A stretch of DNA of 64,000 nt from Gigaspora margarita (taxonomy: Eukaryota > Glomeromycota > Glomeromycetes > Diversisporales > Gigasporaceae): NCBI GenBank assembly GCA_009809945.1, contig WTPW01000338.1, forward strand, positions 196,429-260,428. Reading direction: 5' to 3'. The position numbers were made by a program, and so were the translations under genes. Of the stretch, positions 43,104 to 54,389 are shown in pieces. The notes below the pieces were generated by a model. It searched no databases. It saw only the letters and a program-made list of their open reading frames with translations, and was not told the DNA's origin. Within the stretch, counting starts at the first letter, position 1. The number at the start of each line of letters is the position of its first letter.

Positions 43104-46100
43104 TTTTTTTTTTCGATTAACATGTATAGAAAAAAAAAAGCATATGCTTATACATATAAACTTTGTAATAAAAAGTTGGCTAATTTTAATAATGATAGTT
43201 TTAGATCAACAGAATCTTATTCTTATCTTCTTTATTCGTTTATGGTTAACGCAGGCACTTTTTATAATCAATGATGCATGAAACTAATTTACATTCTAAT
43301 ACGATTTACCACTCAAATAATTCGTTATTCGGTAGATGATTACTATCTCTGTCGAATAATATAGGTTATTATACTATCATAGGCAATCATCTTAAGCTAT
43401 CAAACAAAACCGTTTGAATTATGCAGATACTGATATGAGATTTATCGGATAACCGTATATGGATAGTCCCAATTTTATTATTTAAACTAAACTAATTAGC
43501 TTTAATAAAATTCGGTTCATTCGGTGTTCACAAATGATAGTAAACATGTGGAAAGTCATCAATTCAAAACATAGTGATAATGCATTATTATAATTTTGAA
43601 TTTTATTTTATAACTTTAAATTTTTTTTTTTTTTTAATCGCGAATTAAAGTTAATTAATTATTGTCTATTTTGTAAATTTTGCCAAGAATTTTGAATTTA
43701 CTAAATCTTTGCCAAGAATTTTTGATTTACGAATTTTTTTGCCAAGAAATTTTAATCTACATTACTAGAATCTTCAGGAAAAATAATCGATTTTGAGTCA
43801 TTACTTAATTACTGTAACTGGTAACTGGTAACTAGTGCTTGAAGCTGGAAGTTGCCAATTTGGGTGTTTGAAATGAATTTGACTGAAGTTAGCCCCTGAA
43901 TCTTGAACCCGTTGGCGGTAATTTTAGGCAAGTGTAACTTTTATACCCAAATTAGCTTTTTTCAATTTCAAAAGCCCGTTGATAAAATCGTTTAAAAAAC
44001 ATCTATGATTGTGAATAAAGTAATCGTATTTTAGATCGGCTGGACGTGTCACATAAATTTAAGTTCACCTTTACAATTTCAATTTATGGAATACCTTCTT
44101 TTTTTTTTTATAATGCTGCTAAGAGAAAACCTATAAGCGAATATTTAATACTGTAGTTGTGATATTATGTATTTAATTCCATATAGTATATGCAATCTGT
44201 CGTTTCGATATCCTGGTGTCACTCATTTTCATCGGCAATCATTTAACTGACTGCTAATTTAATTGACATTACATAGAGGTTAGATAAATAAAACCAAGGA
44301 CATTTATAAATGTATGAGCGAAATGACTGCATATATATATATATTTATTTATTTATCGTGCGCTTTATGGCCCTTTTTATTGATAAGCCCAGCATACGAA
44401 ATTTCCAAATAGAAGATCCCGTGATCAGAGGATCGTGGCTTCATAACAATCAACGTTTAGAATATTCGATCCTTGACATGTCAATTATAAAGCAATATTA
44501 TTTATGAATATAAACTAACCATATTTGTAAAAAAAATAAACAAAATATGATGACACAATAGAGAAAAACATAAGACATTTGCAAAGAATACTTTCAAATG
44601 ATTCACCTCTATTTGTAGAAACTGTCGTTAAAAATTCCCATTAAAAATTTAAGTATGGAATATCCCTTTACTATTCAAGGCATGAGTTATGATTAGATCT
44701 TGGTAAAAAATTTGGCACTCAAAAACGTTTAAAAAAACAAATATGGTAAGAATTAAGCTGCTCTTTTTTTTTTTTTAAAAAAAAAAAAAATAATTGATAC
44801 AACAAAAACTAGCACGTAATATGATCGCACACTTCCAGACTCAATTAAAGATAAATTCCATGAGTTCGCATTAGACTTTATAGAAGATTCATGTGTAAAG
44901 CTCACACATAATAGAAAATAGAATGAGATAGGTGAGACCTTATGAGTATTACGGAAAGCCTTCTCAATGTATTGTGAGTAATTTTCAAGACGGTAAATTA
45001 TAATATCACCATCTAGAGAAAAAACGTATGACGAACAAAATAAAAGGGGGCAGAAGAGAACCAAGAAGGCATCAGAATATATTAAACGTAGAAGAATCGA
45101 AGATAAATCATATATATCTTCTGTATTTTATACTATATTAAAATAAAGAATTTAGACGGAAAAGTCCATATGATATAATTTTTGTGCGGTGAATATTTTA
45201 TGCAATCAGATTTAAATAGATCTGTATTTTTATAAATTATATAAATTACAAAACATGCATTCTGAGATTGATTTATTGAGACAAGGCATGCTAAACTTTG
45301 GTTCAACAGCGGTCAATTATCATTGATCGGATGTGAGTTAAATTATTTATTTATTTTATTTTATTTTTATTTTTAATAATAATAAAAAAAAAAAATTAAA
45401 TTCATTGTTGGTATAATATTTTTGAGGCTTAATTCAGATAGGGTTATGTTATGGAAGTTACAATCTTACGATACATGTAATTCTACGTATGTAAGTCCCA
45501 GTAAATCATATTTCATGTAATTTTCATTTCAAATAAAGTTATGAAGTGCCAAGTTTATAAAAGTTCGATCAAAATTATTGCATAATTCGGTTTGTATCTC
45601 CTCAATTATCGAAAATTTTGATTACCGACATTACAAATCATACAAATTACGCAAGAAAACTAGTTTATTGGAGCTTCTCGCAAAATTATGGTAATTTACA
45701 ACATTCACCAAATGTTTATTTATGAACTAATAGCAGATTTACGTGTACGGTAAATCGAATATTAATCGCTTTATCTAAAATATCCCAAAACTACAATATC
45801 GGGTGTAATGATGTGAGCGGTGGCTACCGGTTATCCATTTCAAAATACTGGTAGATATCGATAAATCGATAACATGCAAAGGTAGACACCAGCAGTTACT
45901 AAAAAGTTGGCTTTTAAATAAACTTTATTATCTGTTATAGTGTTATTAAACATTAAGCATATGTCTAGTATCTACCGGTAGCTAAAAAGTCAGAACATAA
46001 CTCTCAAGGTAGATAACAATACAAATTAACACTATATAGAACAACAGTTACATATGTAGCATCAGTATAATTTAGCTTACAATTCTTGTCAAAGTTATAA

Positions 46101-46400
46101 TAAATCGACTTGCTTTGCAGCTTATAGTTTTAAACCCATCACGTATCCAAAAGTTTACACGAATCTTTTTTTTTTTATAGATTACAATATTAAGACAAAA
46201 TCTAAAGCAGATAGCAGAAACAAGGATTAATTTTTTACGATATTCTTAAAATCTAAAATTTAAGAACAATCCTAAAATTTAAAGGCTAATAATCAAGATA
46301 CTTGCTAAAAACTATTGTTTTACTTGCATTATAACTAATAAGATACAAAATTTTTTTGAGGTTTGTTTTGTGTAGTGCATTTGCCAATGCTCTGTCTTCT
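43104..46400. other. 3.3-kb intergenic region, no gene supported
   Basis: Frames at 44310-44507 (+) and 44753-45064 (-) have no motif and AT-driven composition. CCAAGAATTTT-type words repeat at 43680-43750. A TACCGGTAGC/GCTACCGGT pair (45825, 45980) hints at a short inverted element. No transposon could be defined. Confidence 0.5.
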
Positions 46401-46419
46401 AATCCCAATTAGTTTTCAA

Positions 46420-48135
46420 GGATATCAGAGTGGTGTTCTTGTAAAGTTCATCTGATAATGCTTTTCCTTCTTCTGATTCAAGATTATTATTTCAAAAATT
46501 CATGCAACCTACATCTGCTAATGCTTGTTCTCCTTCTGATTCAAGATCAGTATAATAAAGATCCAAAGAAGTCAGAGTGATGTTTTTGCAAAGTGCATCT
46601 GCTAATGCTTTTCCTACTTCTGATCCAAGTTCATTTGCACTAAGATCCAAAGAAGTCAGCGTGATGTTCTTGCAAAGTTATCTGCTAATGCTTTTCCTAC
46701 TTCTGATCCAAGTTCTTTTGCACTAAGATCCAAAGAAGTCAGAGTGATGTTCTTGCAAAGTGCATCTGCTAATGCTTTTCCTCCTTCTGATCCAAGTTCA
46801 TTTGCACTAAGATCCAAAGAAGTCAGCGTGGTGTTCTTGTAAAGTACATCTGCTAATGCCTTTCCTTCTTCTGGTCCAAGATTATTATTACCAATATCTA
46901 AAGAAGTCAGCGTGGAGTTCTTGCAAAGTGCATTTGCAAATTCTTTTCCTCCTTCGGATCCAAGTTTATTCAAACCAAGATACAAAGAAGTCAGAGTGAT
47001 GTTCTTGCAAAGTGCATTTGCTAATGCTTTTCCTCCTTCTGATCCAAGATTATTTGCACTAAGATTCAAAGAAGTCAGCGTGGCATTCTTGCAAAGTGCA
47101 TCAGCTAATGCTTTTTCTCCTTCTGATCCAAGATTATTAGATTTAAGATTCAAAGAAATCAGTGTGGTATTCTTGCAAAGTGCATCTGCTAATGCTTTTC
47201 CTCCTTCTGATCCAANNNNNNNNNNNNNNNNNNNNNNNNNNNNNNNNNNNNNNNNNNNNNNNNNNNNNNNNNNNNNNNNNNNNNNNNNNNNNNNNNNNNN
47301 NNNNNNNNNNNNNNNNNNNNNNNNNNNNNNNNNNNNNNNNNNNNNNNNNNNNNNNNNNNNNNNNNNNNNNNNNNNNNNNNNNNNNNNNNNNNNNNNNNNN
47401 NNNNNNNNNNNNNNNNNNNNNNNNNNNNNNNNNNNNNNNNNNNNNNNNNNNNNNNNNNNNNNNNNNNNNNNNNNNNNNNNNNNNNNNNNNNNNNNNNNNN
47501 NNNNNNNNNNNNNNNNNNNNNNNNNNNNNNNNNNNNNNNNNNNNNNNNNNNNNNNNNNNNNNNNNNNNNNNNNNNNNNNNNNNNNNNNNNNNNNNNNNNN
47601 NNNNNNNNNNATTCTTGCAAAGTGCATCTGCTAATGCTTTTCCTCCTTCTGATCCAATATCATTTTCACATAGATTCAAAGAAGTCAGTGTGGTATTCTT
47701 GCAAAGTGCATCAGCTAATGCTTTTTCTCCTTCTAATCCAAGTTTGTTACAGCCAATATCCAGATAAGTCAGCGTGGTATTCTTGCAAAGTGCATCTACT
47801 AATGGTTTTCCTCCTTCTGATCCAATATTATTATAATAAAGATTCAAAGAAGTCAGCGTGGTGTTCTTGCATAGAGCATTTGCTAGTGCTTTTCTTCCTT
47901 CTGATCCAAGATCATTATTATAAAGATTCAAAGAAGTCAGAGTGGTATTCTTGCAAAGTGCATCTGTTAATGCTTTCCTACTTCTGATCCAAGATTATTA
48001 GAACCAAGATGCAAAGAAGTCAACGTGGAACTCCTGCAAAGTGCATTTGCTAATGCTTTTCCTCCTTCTAATCCAAGATTATTCGCAAAAAGATTCAAAT
48101 AAGTCAACGTAGTGTTCTTGCAAAGTGACTTTATT
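46420..48135 (-). repeat. 84-bp tandem repeat encoding LRR units
   Basis: Roughly 15-16 units are readable: about 6 above the gap (47611-48135) and 9-10 below it (46420-47215). Unit words such as TTCTTGCAAAGTGCATCTGC and CCTCCTTCTGATCCAA (plus strand) are almost unchanged. Units near 46420-46520 carry stops and indels, so the array decays at its 3' end. Confidence 0.9.
47216..47610. other. 395-base run of N (assembly gap)
   Basis: The gap falls inside the LRR tandem array. Its length leaves about 358 bases beyond the partial unit, which is not a multiple of 84 (four units plus 22). The reading frame differs on the two sides. The stated size is therefore probably an estimate and the true unit number is unknown. 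Confidence 0.95.
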
Positions 48136-49673
48136 AACTCGTTTAAATTTTTCAATCCACATCGGTTAAAAGAAAGATCCCAGGTTGAAGCACTTTTTTG
48201 ATCTTCAGCACTGTGCTGACTGTTTTTGATAATTTCCTCATAAAGTTCTAATGCTTTGAGAAATTTTCCTTGATTAAAATATTTACGTGCCTCCTTTCTC
48301 ATATTCTCAAGATTGTTATAGTCTTGCGATGAAATGGTTGAATCTATTGTATGAGTTAAATAAAGTGGAGATAAAGCTGTAATTTCAAATGAATTTACGT
48401 GTGCGTTTGTATTATCTTGATAATTTAAGAAAGTTTCGTCATTTTGAGATGATAATTCAATGGAATAATTTCGATTCAAAATTATTCCAGAATTATTTAG
48501 AAAATTTTCATTATTTGGCTCTGTTTCTAAAATTTTATTTAAATCTGCAGATGATTTTAATGAGTGATTTGGATCTATGTTGAATGTTGGATATATGTGC
48601 ATAGGCGATTCTTGTAATGGTATGGAATTATGCACCATTGAATTTGGTATTATAAAGGAATTCTGTGGATGAGTAATTACTAAATCATAACTGTTTATAT
48701 TTTGATTACAATTAACAATCAATGATTTTAAATTAGAAACAATGAATTGAATTTCTGGGCAATTGTAAGGTTCATTATACAGACAATCTATCATTGATAA
48801 ATTACAGAACCTGTTATTAAATCGTCATAAAACATCATCCAAATGAAATCGTAAAAAAATTTATACCTTTATAGATCTTAATATATTTATCCATAGGACC
48901 AACAACATTTTCGGCAAATAGATTATTGTACATTTCTTGCATAAGGATGCCAACAGTATACACGTCAAACTTTTTATAAAGTCCGAGATCTTGATATTTG
49001 ACAACTTGCCCTTTTAATCTATTTAAAAGCCCATAATCTGCAAGTTTTATATTGTTATTATGTATAAATATATTTTCCGAATGCTATTGGAAATAGTATT
49101 TTAATTTAATAACAAATTAAAAAAAGAATTTAAAATTACAGTACTGATATTCTAAAAATTACCAATCCAAGATTAACTATCCCTTTAGCATGCAAGTATC
49201 TAACAGCACTTGCAATTTGCAATGAGAATTTAATCATATCATTCCATGAGAGGTGTTGAGAATTTTCATGTAAATATGATCTCAAAGTTCCACCGTTGAA
49301 ATCCTCATAAATCAGTATATAGGGCATTAGACTTGAATTTCCTTTATATGCATCAATATATATATAATGGTTAACATAAATTCACATTATAAGAAAAGAA
49401 ACGAGGATATGTATTCTACCTTCTTGTCTAGTAACACCATTAAAATGCATAATGTTGGGGTGTATATCCACTCCATGATATAACTTAAGCTATACATACG
49501 TATGATAATTTAATGATGTATTTGTAATATTTAAAATATAATAACATATTATTTGATGTAACGTAAAAAAATATACCTCATTAATGACTTCATTAATAGT
49601 TAGATCATTATTTTTGAATGATTTTAATATAACGGTAATTTTATTTTTAAAAACAGCACGATAAACTCTTCTC

Positions 49674-50151
49674 CTATAAAATTCATTCAGATTGGCTTAT
49701 CAGTTATATTATTTAAACAAAGTTTCTAAGCCATCTAATTCTCTAAACCACTAAGTAAACTTTTGAATACTTTTTTTTTTTTCTATAAGATTAAGTTTTC
49801 TAAGCCTTCTAAGTTTTCTAAAACTACTTAGTTTTTTATTCCTTAAAGTTTTCTAAGCCTTTAAGCCTTCTAATTCCTAACAATTAACAATTATAATAGA
49901 AAAGAACATTATAATAAAATTTAAATTTTAGTTTTTTTTTAGTTTTTTTTTTACTAAAGTTATTTTTTTTAGTTATCATTAAAAGTCATCACTAGAACCT
50001 CAACAAAATTGTCATTAGAGCTATCATTGAAGCTGTCATTGGAGCCTTGAAGCTGTCGTAAAGTCATGATTGAGCTGTAAATTTCTTGATTTTTTGGTAA
50101 TTCAGAAGGTTTTTTTTCTTTTGGAGTTCTTCATATTTTGGTGTATCTTAT
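49674..50151. repeat. TTTTCTAAGCC-type degenerate repeats upstream of the pseudokinase
   Basis: 49730-49880 holds about six TTTTCTAAGCCTT-type units. 49985-50090 holds GAAGCTGTCATTGGAGCC-type units. No kinase glycine-loop exon is readable here, although an intron 3' end (TTTTATAG) precedes the first kinase exon at 49673. Confidence 0.5.
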
Positions 50152-50880
50152 ATAGAAATGTGCTTTACACATTATGCATACTGCATTATACAATGCATAA
50201 TGTTGCATAATACAATGCAAGACTTGTAAAATTTAAAAATGCAAATAGAAATTACTATATAATTTTTATCTAATTTTTTTTTTTTGTGTTAAGGTGAGGT
50301 CATGCCTCTGGTCTTTATTGAATGTATATTGATTATTACAACATCGCTGTACAATCTTTTATATACTATCTACTTAAGCACCAAAACTTGGACTAATTTA
50401 ACCATAACCTAAACCTACCAGAGCCTTCCATATTCCCATATATATAGCTGACCTGGATTTGTACGTCCCTCTCCAACCAACAATTGGTATTCACATGTCC
50501 ACCACTTTACCCACAATACCTAGTATCATCACTTCCAATTTGGTGTCAGTTGCCAGGTAGGCGCTTTATGCTTCCAAAATTTTTATCTAATTAAAATTAT
50601 GTAATTTTCTTTTATTTAACAATATTTTTTTAGTTCAGAACTTATAAATTATATATATTTCTTTTTAATTTGCCACAATAGTTTTTAGTAAACAAATTTC
50701 TTGACCCAACTTCTACTACTATATATTGTAGTTTCCTAATTCTGCTATTTTATATTTAATAGCTAGTCTAAATTCACTAATATATTATATAAAAATACAG
50801 TATTGCATAATGCATTATGCTGCATAATATTGCATTATGCAATGCAGAACCAAAAAACCTGCATTCACACATTTCTAGAC
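50152..50880. mobile_element. Inverted-repeat element rich in TGCATAAT palindromes
   Basis: Left TATAGAAATGTGCTTTACAC and right, read inverted, TCTAGAAATGTGTGAATGC, with clustered TGCATAAT/ATTATGCA words just inside each end (50165-50222; 50803-50850). The middle (50280-50580) is a GC-richer non-coding block like a SINE body (CCTCTCCAACCAACAATTGG). Target duplication unclear. Confidence 0.55.
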
Positions 50881-51480
50881 TATCTCTAGTCTTATGCATG
50901 CATTTTTGAGGATCTTCCAGTAAGTTCTGCTCATTATTTTTTAGTAGGTTCTTTAGTAAGTTTGTCATTTTTGGTGAGTTCTTTCAGTAAGCCTTTTGCT
51001 ATTTTTAGACTAGTTCTTTAGCAAGTTTTTTGTCACTTTTTAATAAATTTTTCAGTTTGTTCTTTCATTGATTTTTGGTAGCTTTTTCTTGTATTGTTAT
51101 GTAAGTTTGTCATTTTCTAGTAAATTTGTCATTAATGTTTAGTGGGTTCTTTAGTAAGTTTTCACTGTTTTTAGCAGGTTCTTTAGCAACTTAGTTATTT
51201 TTAGAGAAATAGATAGAAATCCTTCATGGCTCTTATGTAAGTTCATCATTTTAGGTAATGCTTCTAGTAAATTCTTCATCAATTTTGGTGGGTTCTTTAG
51301 TGAGTTCTTTGTGGGTTCTTTATATAAGTGTGTTGCTTTATCATTTTTATCTTCTGTTTTATGCTTTTTTTTTGCTGTTTTTATCACGATTTTTGTCCCA
51401 TTTTCACATTATTTTCTTCTACTTTATTCCCATTTTCTTCTGTTTTATTTGTTGTGTTTCTTGTCATTTTTGTTCTACTA
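50881..51480 (-). repeat. Imperfect ~30-bp repeats, K/T/L/N-rich on the minus strand
   Basis: Units of about 30 bp such as GGTTCTTTAGTAAGTTTGTC with ATTTTT recur about ten times. On the minus strand short frames read like NDKLTKEPTKK or NLLKNLLKN and are broken by stops. This may be a decayed low-complexity hypothetical gene; no domain is present. Confidence 0.4.
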
Positions 51481-51694
51481 AAAAATTATTAAAATAAATA
51501 AAATAAAACAAATAAATATATAAAAAAAAAATAGAAAAAATAAAAAAAACTTAATAAAAAAATATATATATTAATGCTCTTGATTGTCATAGTGACGGGT
51601 TGCTATAAACTAATGCTTTTAAAAAAATATTATCATATTAAAAAAATATTGTATAATTAAAAGCGATTATACATATTTTAAAAAAAGTATTACC

Positions 51695-51830
51695 TATTAT
51701 CAGATCTGAATCCAGATTCAGATTTTCTTATTTGAATCTGAATCTTGACTTGGATTTGATTCAGTTTTTGGATCAGAACTGAATCTCTAAAAATATCTGC
51801 CCAATCTGATCCATGCAGAACACTAATACT
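51695..51830. repeat. GATCCAGATC-rich dispersed repeat, copy 2
   Basis: ATCAGATCTGAATCCAGATT, then TTGACTTGGATTTGATTC, ending TCCATGCAGAACACTAATAC. Matches the style and end of the 27.7- and 59.2-kb copies. Confidence 0.6.
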
Positions 51831-51836
51831 CACAAC

Positions 51837-52057
51837 TAGTGTTGGCAATTTTTATTGGCCAACCCAAATTTTTGGCCATTTTGCCCATTAACTGGCCAAT
51901 GGCCAAATTTTAGCCAAAAGTTTCTAATTTATATAATATTAGCCAATCATATTATGAGCTTTGCTTATACAAATATTTGGTTATTTCAGCCAAATAGTTT
52001 TTTTGTTAGCTATTGGCTGCAGTCAATGGCTGGCCAAGTGGTCAAGTGGCAACACTG
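51837..52057. mobile_element. hAT-like MITE with TAGTGTTGGCA end
   Basis: Left TAGTGTTGGCAATTTTTATT and right, read inverted, CAGTGTTGCCACTTGACCAC, with subterminal TTGGCCA words at both ends. It is about 220 bp. Flanks CACAACTA and CACGACTA are similar but not exact, so the 8-bp duplication is only suggestive. Confidence 0.65.
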
Positions 52058-53268
52058 CACGACTATTTGCATATTATATAATGAAAGTTACATATACTTA
52101 TGTTATATTTTGCTATATTGCTAATAAAATGCACTATTTACAACTAACTTAATATCAAAACACCTTTAGGAATGTTTTGAAATTTACCCCCAATTTTTTT
52201 CTTAACATTATTTGTAATTTACATTAATTGATTTTTTTCTATTCAGAGCTTTTTAGAACTGTGATTAAAAAACTAATTATGCGAAAATTACTTATAACAA
52301 CATCCTTTATGCAGTATTATGCAGTAAATCTAACCTTTGTTTAATTAAGTGGTAATAAGTATGAGGCCATAAATTGGTATAATTGATTGATAAATTAATA
52401 GTATTTATAGGGTCGTAAATTGGTATGATCTATCTATTTAAGTAATGATACAAGCCTAGCTTTGTCATAAATGCCTACCCACCCATCCCTATAAAAATTA
52501 GTTAGTTTGTGTTTGGCTTAGTAGTTAAAAATAGTATTTAGCTTAATGATTAAGGTTAGTACACAAGGACCTCGAAGAACTCTAATACAATTTAGATCTG
52601 AGTTTGTATAATTTTAGCAGTATTTTAGCCAAATAGATGTATAAAATAGAGCAAAAATTGAAAATTTACTATATAAAAATGCAAAGTTTGATAAATTTCT
52701 ATGCAAATTTTTCTTTTTTAGAATTATCTAAGTTGTATTAGAGTTCTTTGGAGTCCTAGTACACAGCAATACATGCATAAATACAGAGTTTTGTACAGAC
52801 AAATACGGGTTTCATAATCATTGCATGGAAACTGTTCATCAAAAAATTTATACAAAATCTGTGCACTGTCATACATGATATTATATATAATCATCAATAA
52901 TTTTAATGATCAAATAATTACCTTGTAATAATATGCACAATCGTTAAGATTCTAACCAGTTATAATTTCTATTTATGATCATTACAATTATCAAGATTCT
53001 TAACATATGGGCAGATTTATTTCTATGTGATTATTGAGAATCTGCCCTCTGATTGGTTAATTTGTTTAATATAATAACAAAAAATGATACTCACTTTTTT
53101 GAAGCCCACGCTTTTTTAATATAGTGGTATGAATTTTTGTGCTTATATTCAACAAGACTTTAGCTTTAATAATCCTGCACTAATCCTATAATAATTTTTT
53201 TAAAAATAACTTTTACTAGTAACAATAGCAAAGGGCTTATTGCACAAGAATACAGGACCAGGTGTAAT
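52058..53268. other. Intergenic, no gene seen
   Basis: AT-rich DNA without inverted ends. GGTCGTAAATTGGTATGAT and CCATAAATTGGTATAATTG (52360-52420) are a small direct repeat. Confidence 0.45.
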
Positions 53269-53574
53269 ATGTGGCAAAAATTTTGCAAACTGATGTCAAA
53301 TCTCTTATCTAAAACTATAAAGAGTCAAGCTGCTTCAAGTTTAAAGGTAGAACTCAAATTAGATGACCAGCTGTGTCAACAATATTTGACAAAACTAGAT
53401 CCTGCAACTGTTTTTTAAGATCCCACAAGCATAAAACTTATTAGTGATCAACTTTGTCATAAACATTATACTGAATTGGTTGTATTTGATAGAAATTTAA
53501 GCACAAATAAAAAACAAGAATATAGACAATATAAAAACATGGTGCTATATGCAGTATGTGGCAAAGAACTTTAA
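53269..53574 (+). pseudogene. Unknown ~100-codon frame with one internal stop
   Basis: One frame runs 53269-53574 with a single TAA at 53416-53418. The product is hydrophilic with balanced composition (MWQKFCKLMSNLLSKTIKSQ at the start; LVVFDRNLSTNKKQEYRQYK later), unlike random AT-rich frames. No family recognised. The preceding word CCAGGTGTAATATGTGGCAA resembles the core repeat, so it may belong to a transposable element. Confidence 0.4.
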
Positions 53575-54054
53575 ATAAGTTATTTGAAATACAAGAATAG
53601 TTTTGGTATCATGTATAAATTTTATTTATTCAATAAGATCTTACAAAATTGATTATTTTTTTTTTACTTCATATTAATATTCACTAATCTCAAAACTAAA
53701 ATATTAATTACTAGATATATAGCCAACAAAAAAAAAATAAAAATACTAGACATTTTAGATAAGCTTTAATTATTTTAATTAATTTAGATCAAATACATAT
53801 AAGTGATTTTGTTCAATTTAATATGAGCTAAAGTTGAAATGCATCTCTAGTAAAGGTAATGACAGGAATATAGAATCGAATTACTATATAAAATATAATT
53901 AAATAAAGCTTTGCTGATAATAAATAATTTGATTTAAATCGTTTGACAATAAATTGTTATCGATGTTAATAATATTTTGATTGACAAATGTCACTTTATT
54001 AATTTGATTGGTTAAGGTCAAGTTTTGATCATCATATGCAGTGTTGTCATGGGA

Positions 54055-54320
54055 CAGCTTTGGACAATGATTTGGACAATTTTGGACAATTTTAGACAAT
54101 TAAATAAAGTAAATTACTTAAAATTTAATTAAGATAACCTATTTTATTTTAACTGAAATGTGTTCAGCATCTAAAAAAATATATAGTTATATATTTTTTA
54201 AATAGATTTATTAATTATTAAAGTCTGGACAAGCCTTGGACAATCTTGGACATTTGGACAATTTTGGACATGGACAAGCCAAAAAAGGCTGTGGACAGCC
54301 AAAACGTACAACATGTGATA
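54055..54320. repeat. Inverted-repeat element with TTGGACAATTTTGGACA arrays
   Basis: Left CAGTGTTGTCATGGGACAGC followed by several TTGGACAA units. The right part has the same units in the same orientation and ends GGACAGCCAAAACGTACAAC. Probably a decayed hAT-like MITE; boundaries uncertain. Confidence 0.45.
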
Positions 54321-54389
54321 AAATCGAATTTGTGACAATATTGAATAGAAACAAATCCGCGATCATAATTTTTACCTTCGACCATTTTG

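Larger units (their letters stand above)
46420..49673 (-). pseudogene. Tyrosine-kinase-like pseudokinase fused to an LRR (RNI-type) array
   Basis: Kinase exons on the minus strand: 49673-49577 (VILKSF with the beta-3 Lys; EVINE helix C), 49489-49420 (LYHGVDIHPNIMHFNGVTRQ), about 49330-49163 (MPYILIYEDFNGGTLRSYLH) and 49083-48867 (HSENIFIHNNNIKLADYGLL). The glycine loop is absent upstream. The catalytic loop reads IVNLGL where HRDL is expected, so the catalytic Asp is Gly. Exon phases disagree at two junctions. A linker with ARKYFNQGKFLKALELYEEI (about 48290) precedes 28-residue LRRs, each near CKNTTLTSLNLxxNNLGSEG, running from about 48130 to 46490. One-base deletions near 47976 and 46676 break the frame. 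LRR_RI arrays bind proteins; kinase activity is not expected. Confidence 0.85.

Noticed and set aside
44753..45064. 103-codon minus-strand frame
   Set aside because: No motif, ends in a poly-Lys tail from an A-run, no intron or promoter context.
46912..47987. Plus-strand frames through the LRR array
   Set aside because: Antisense shadows of the 84-bp tandem repeat; the minus strand encodes recognisable LRRs.
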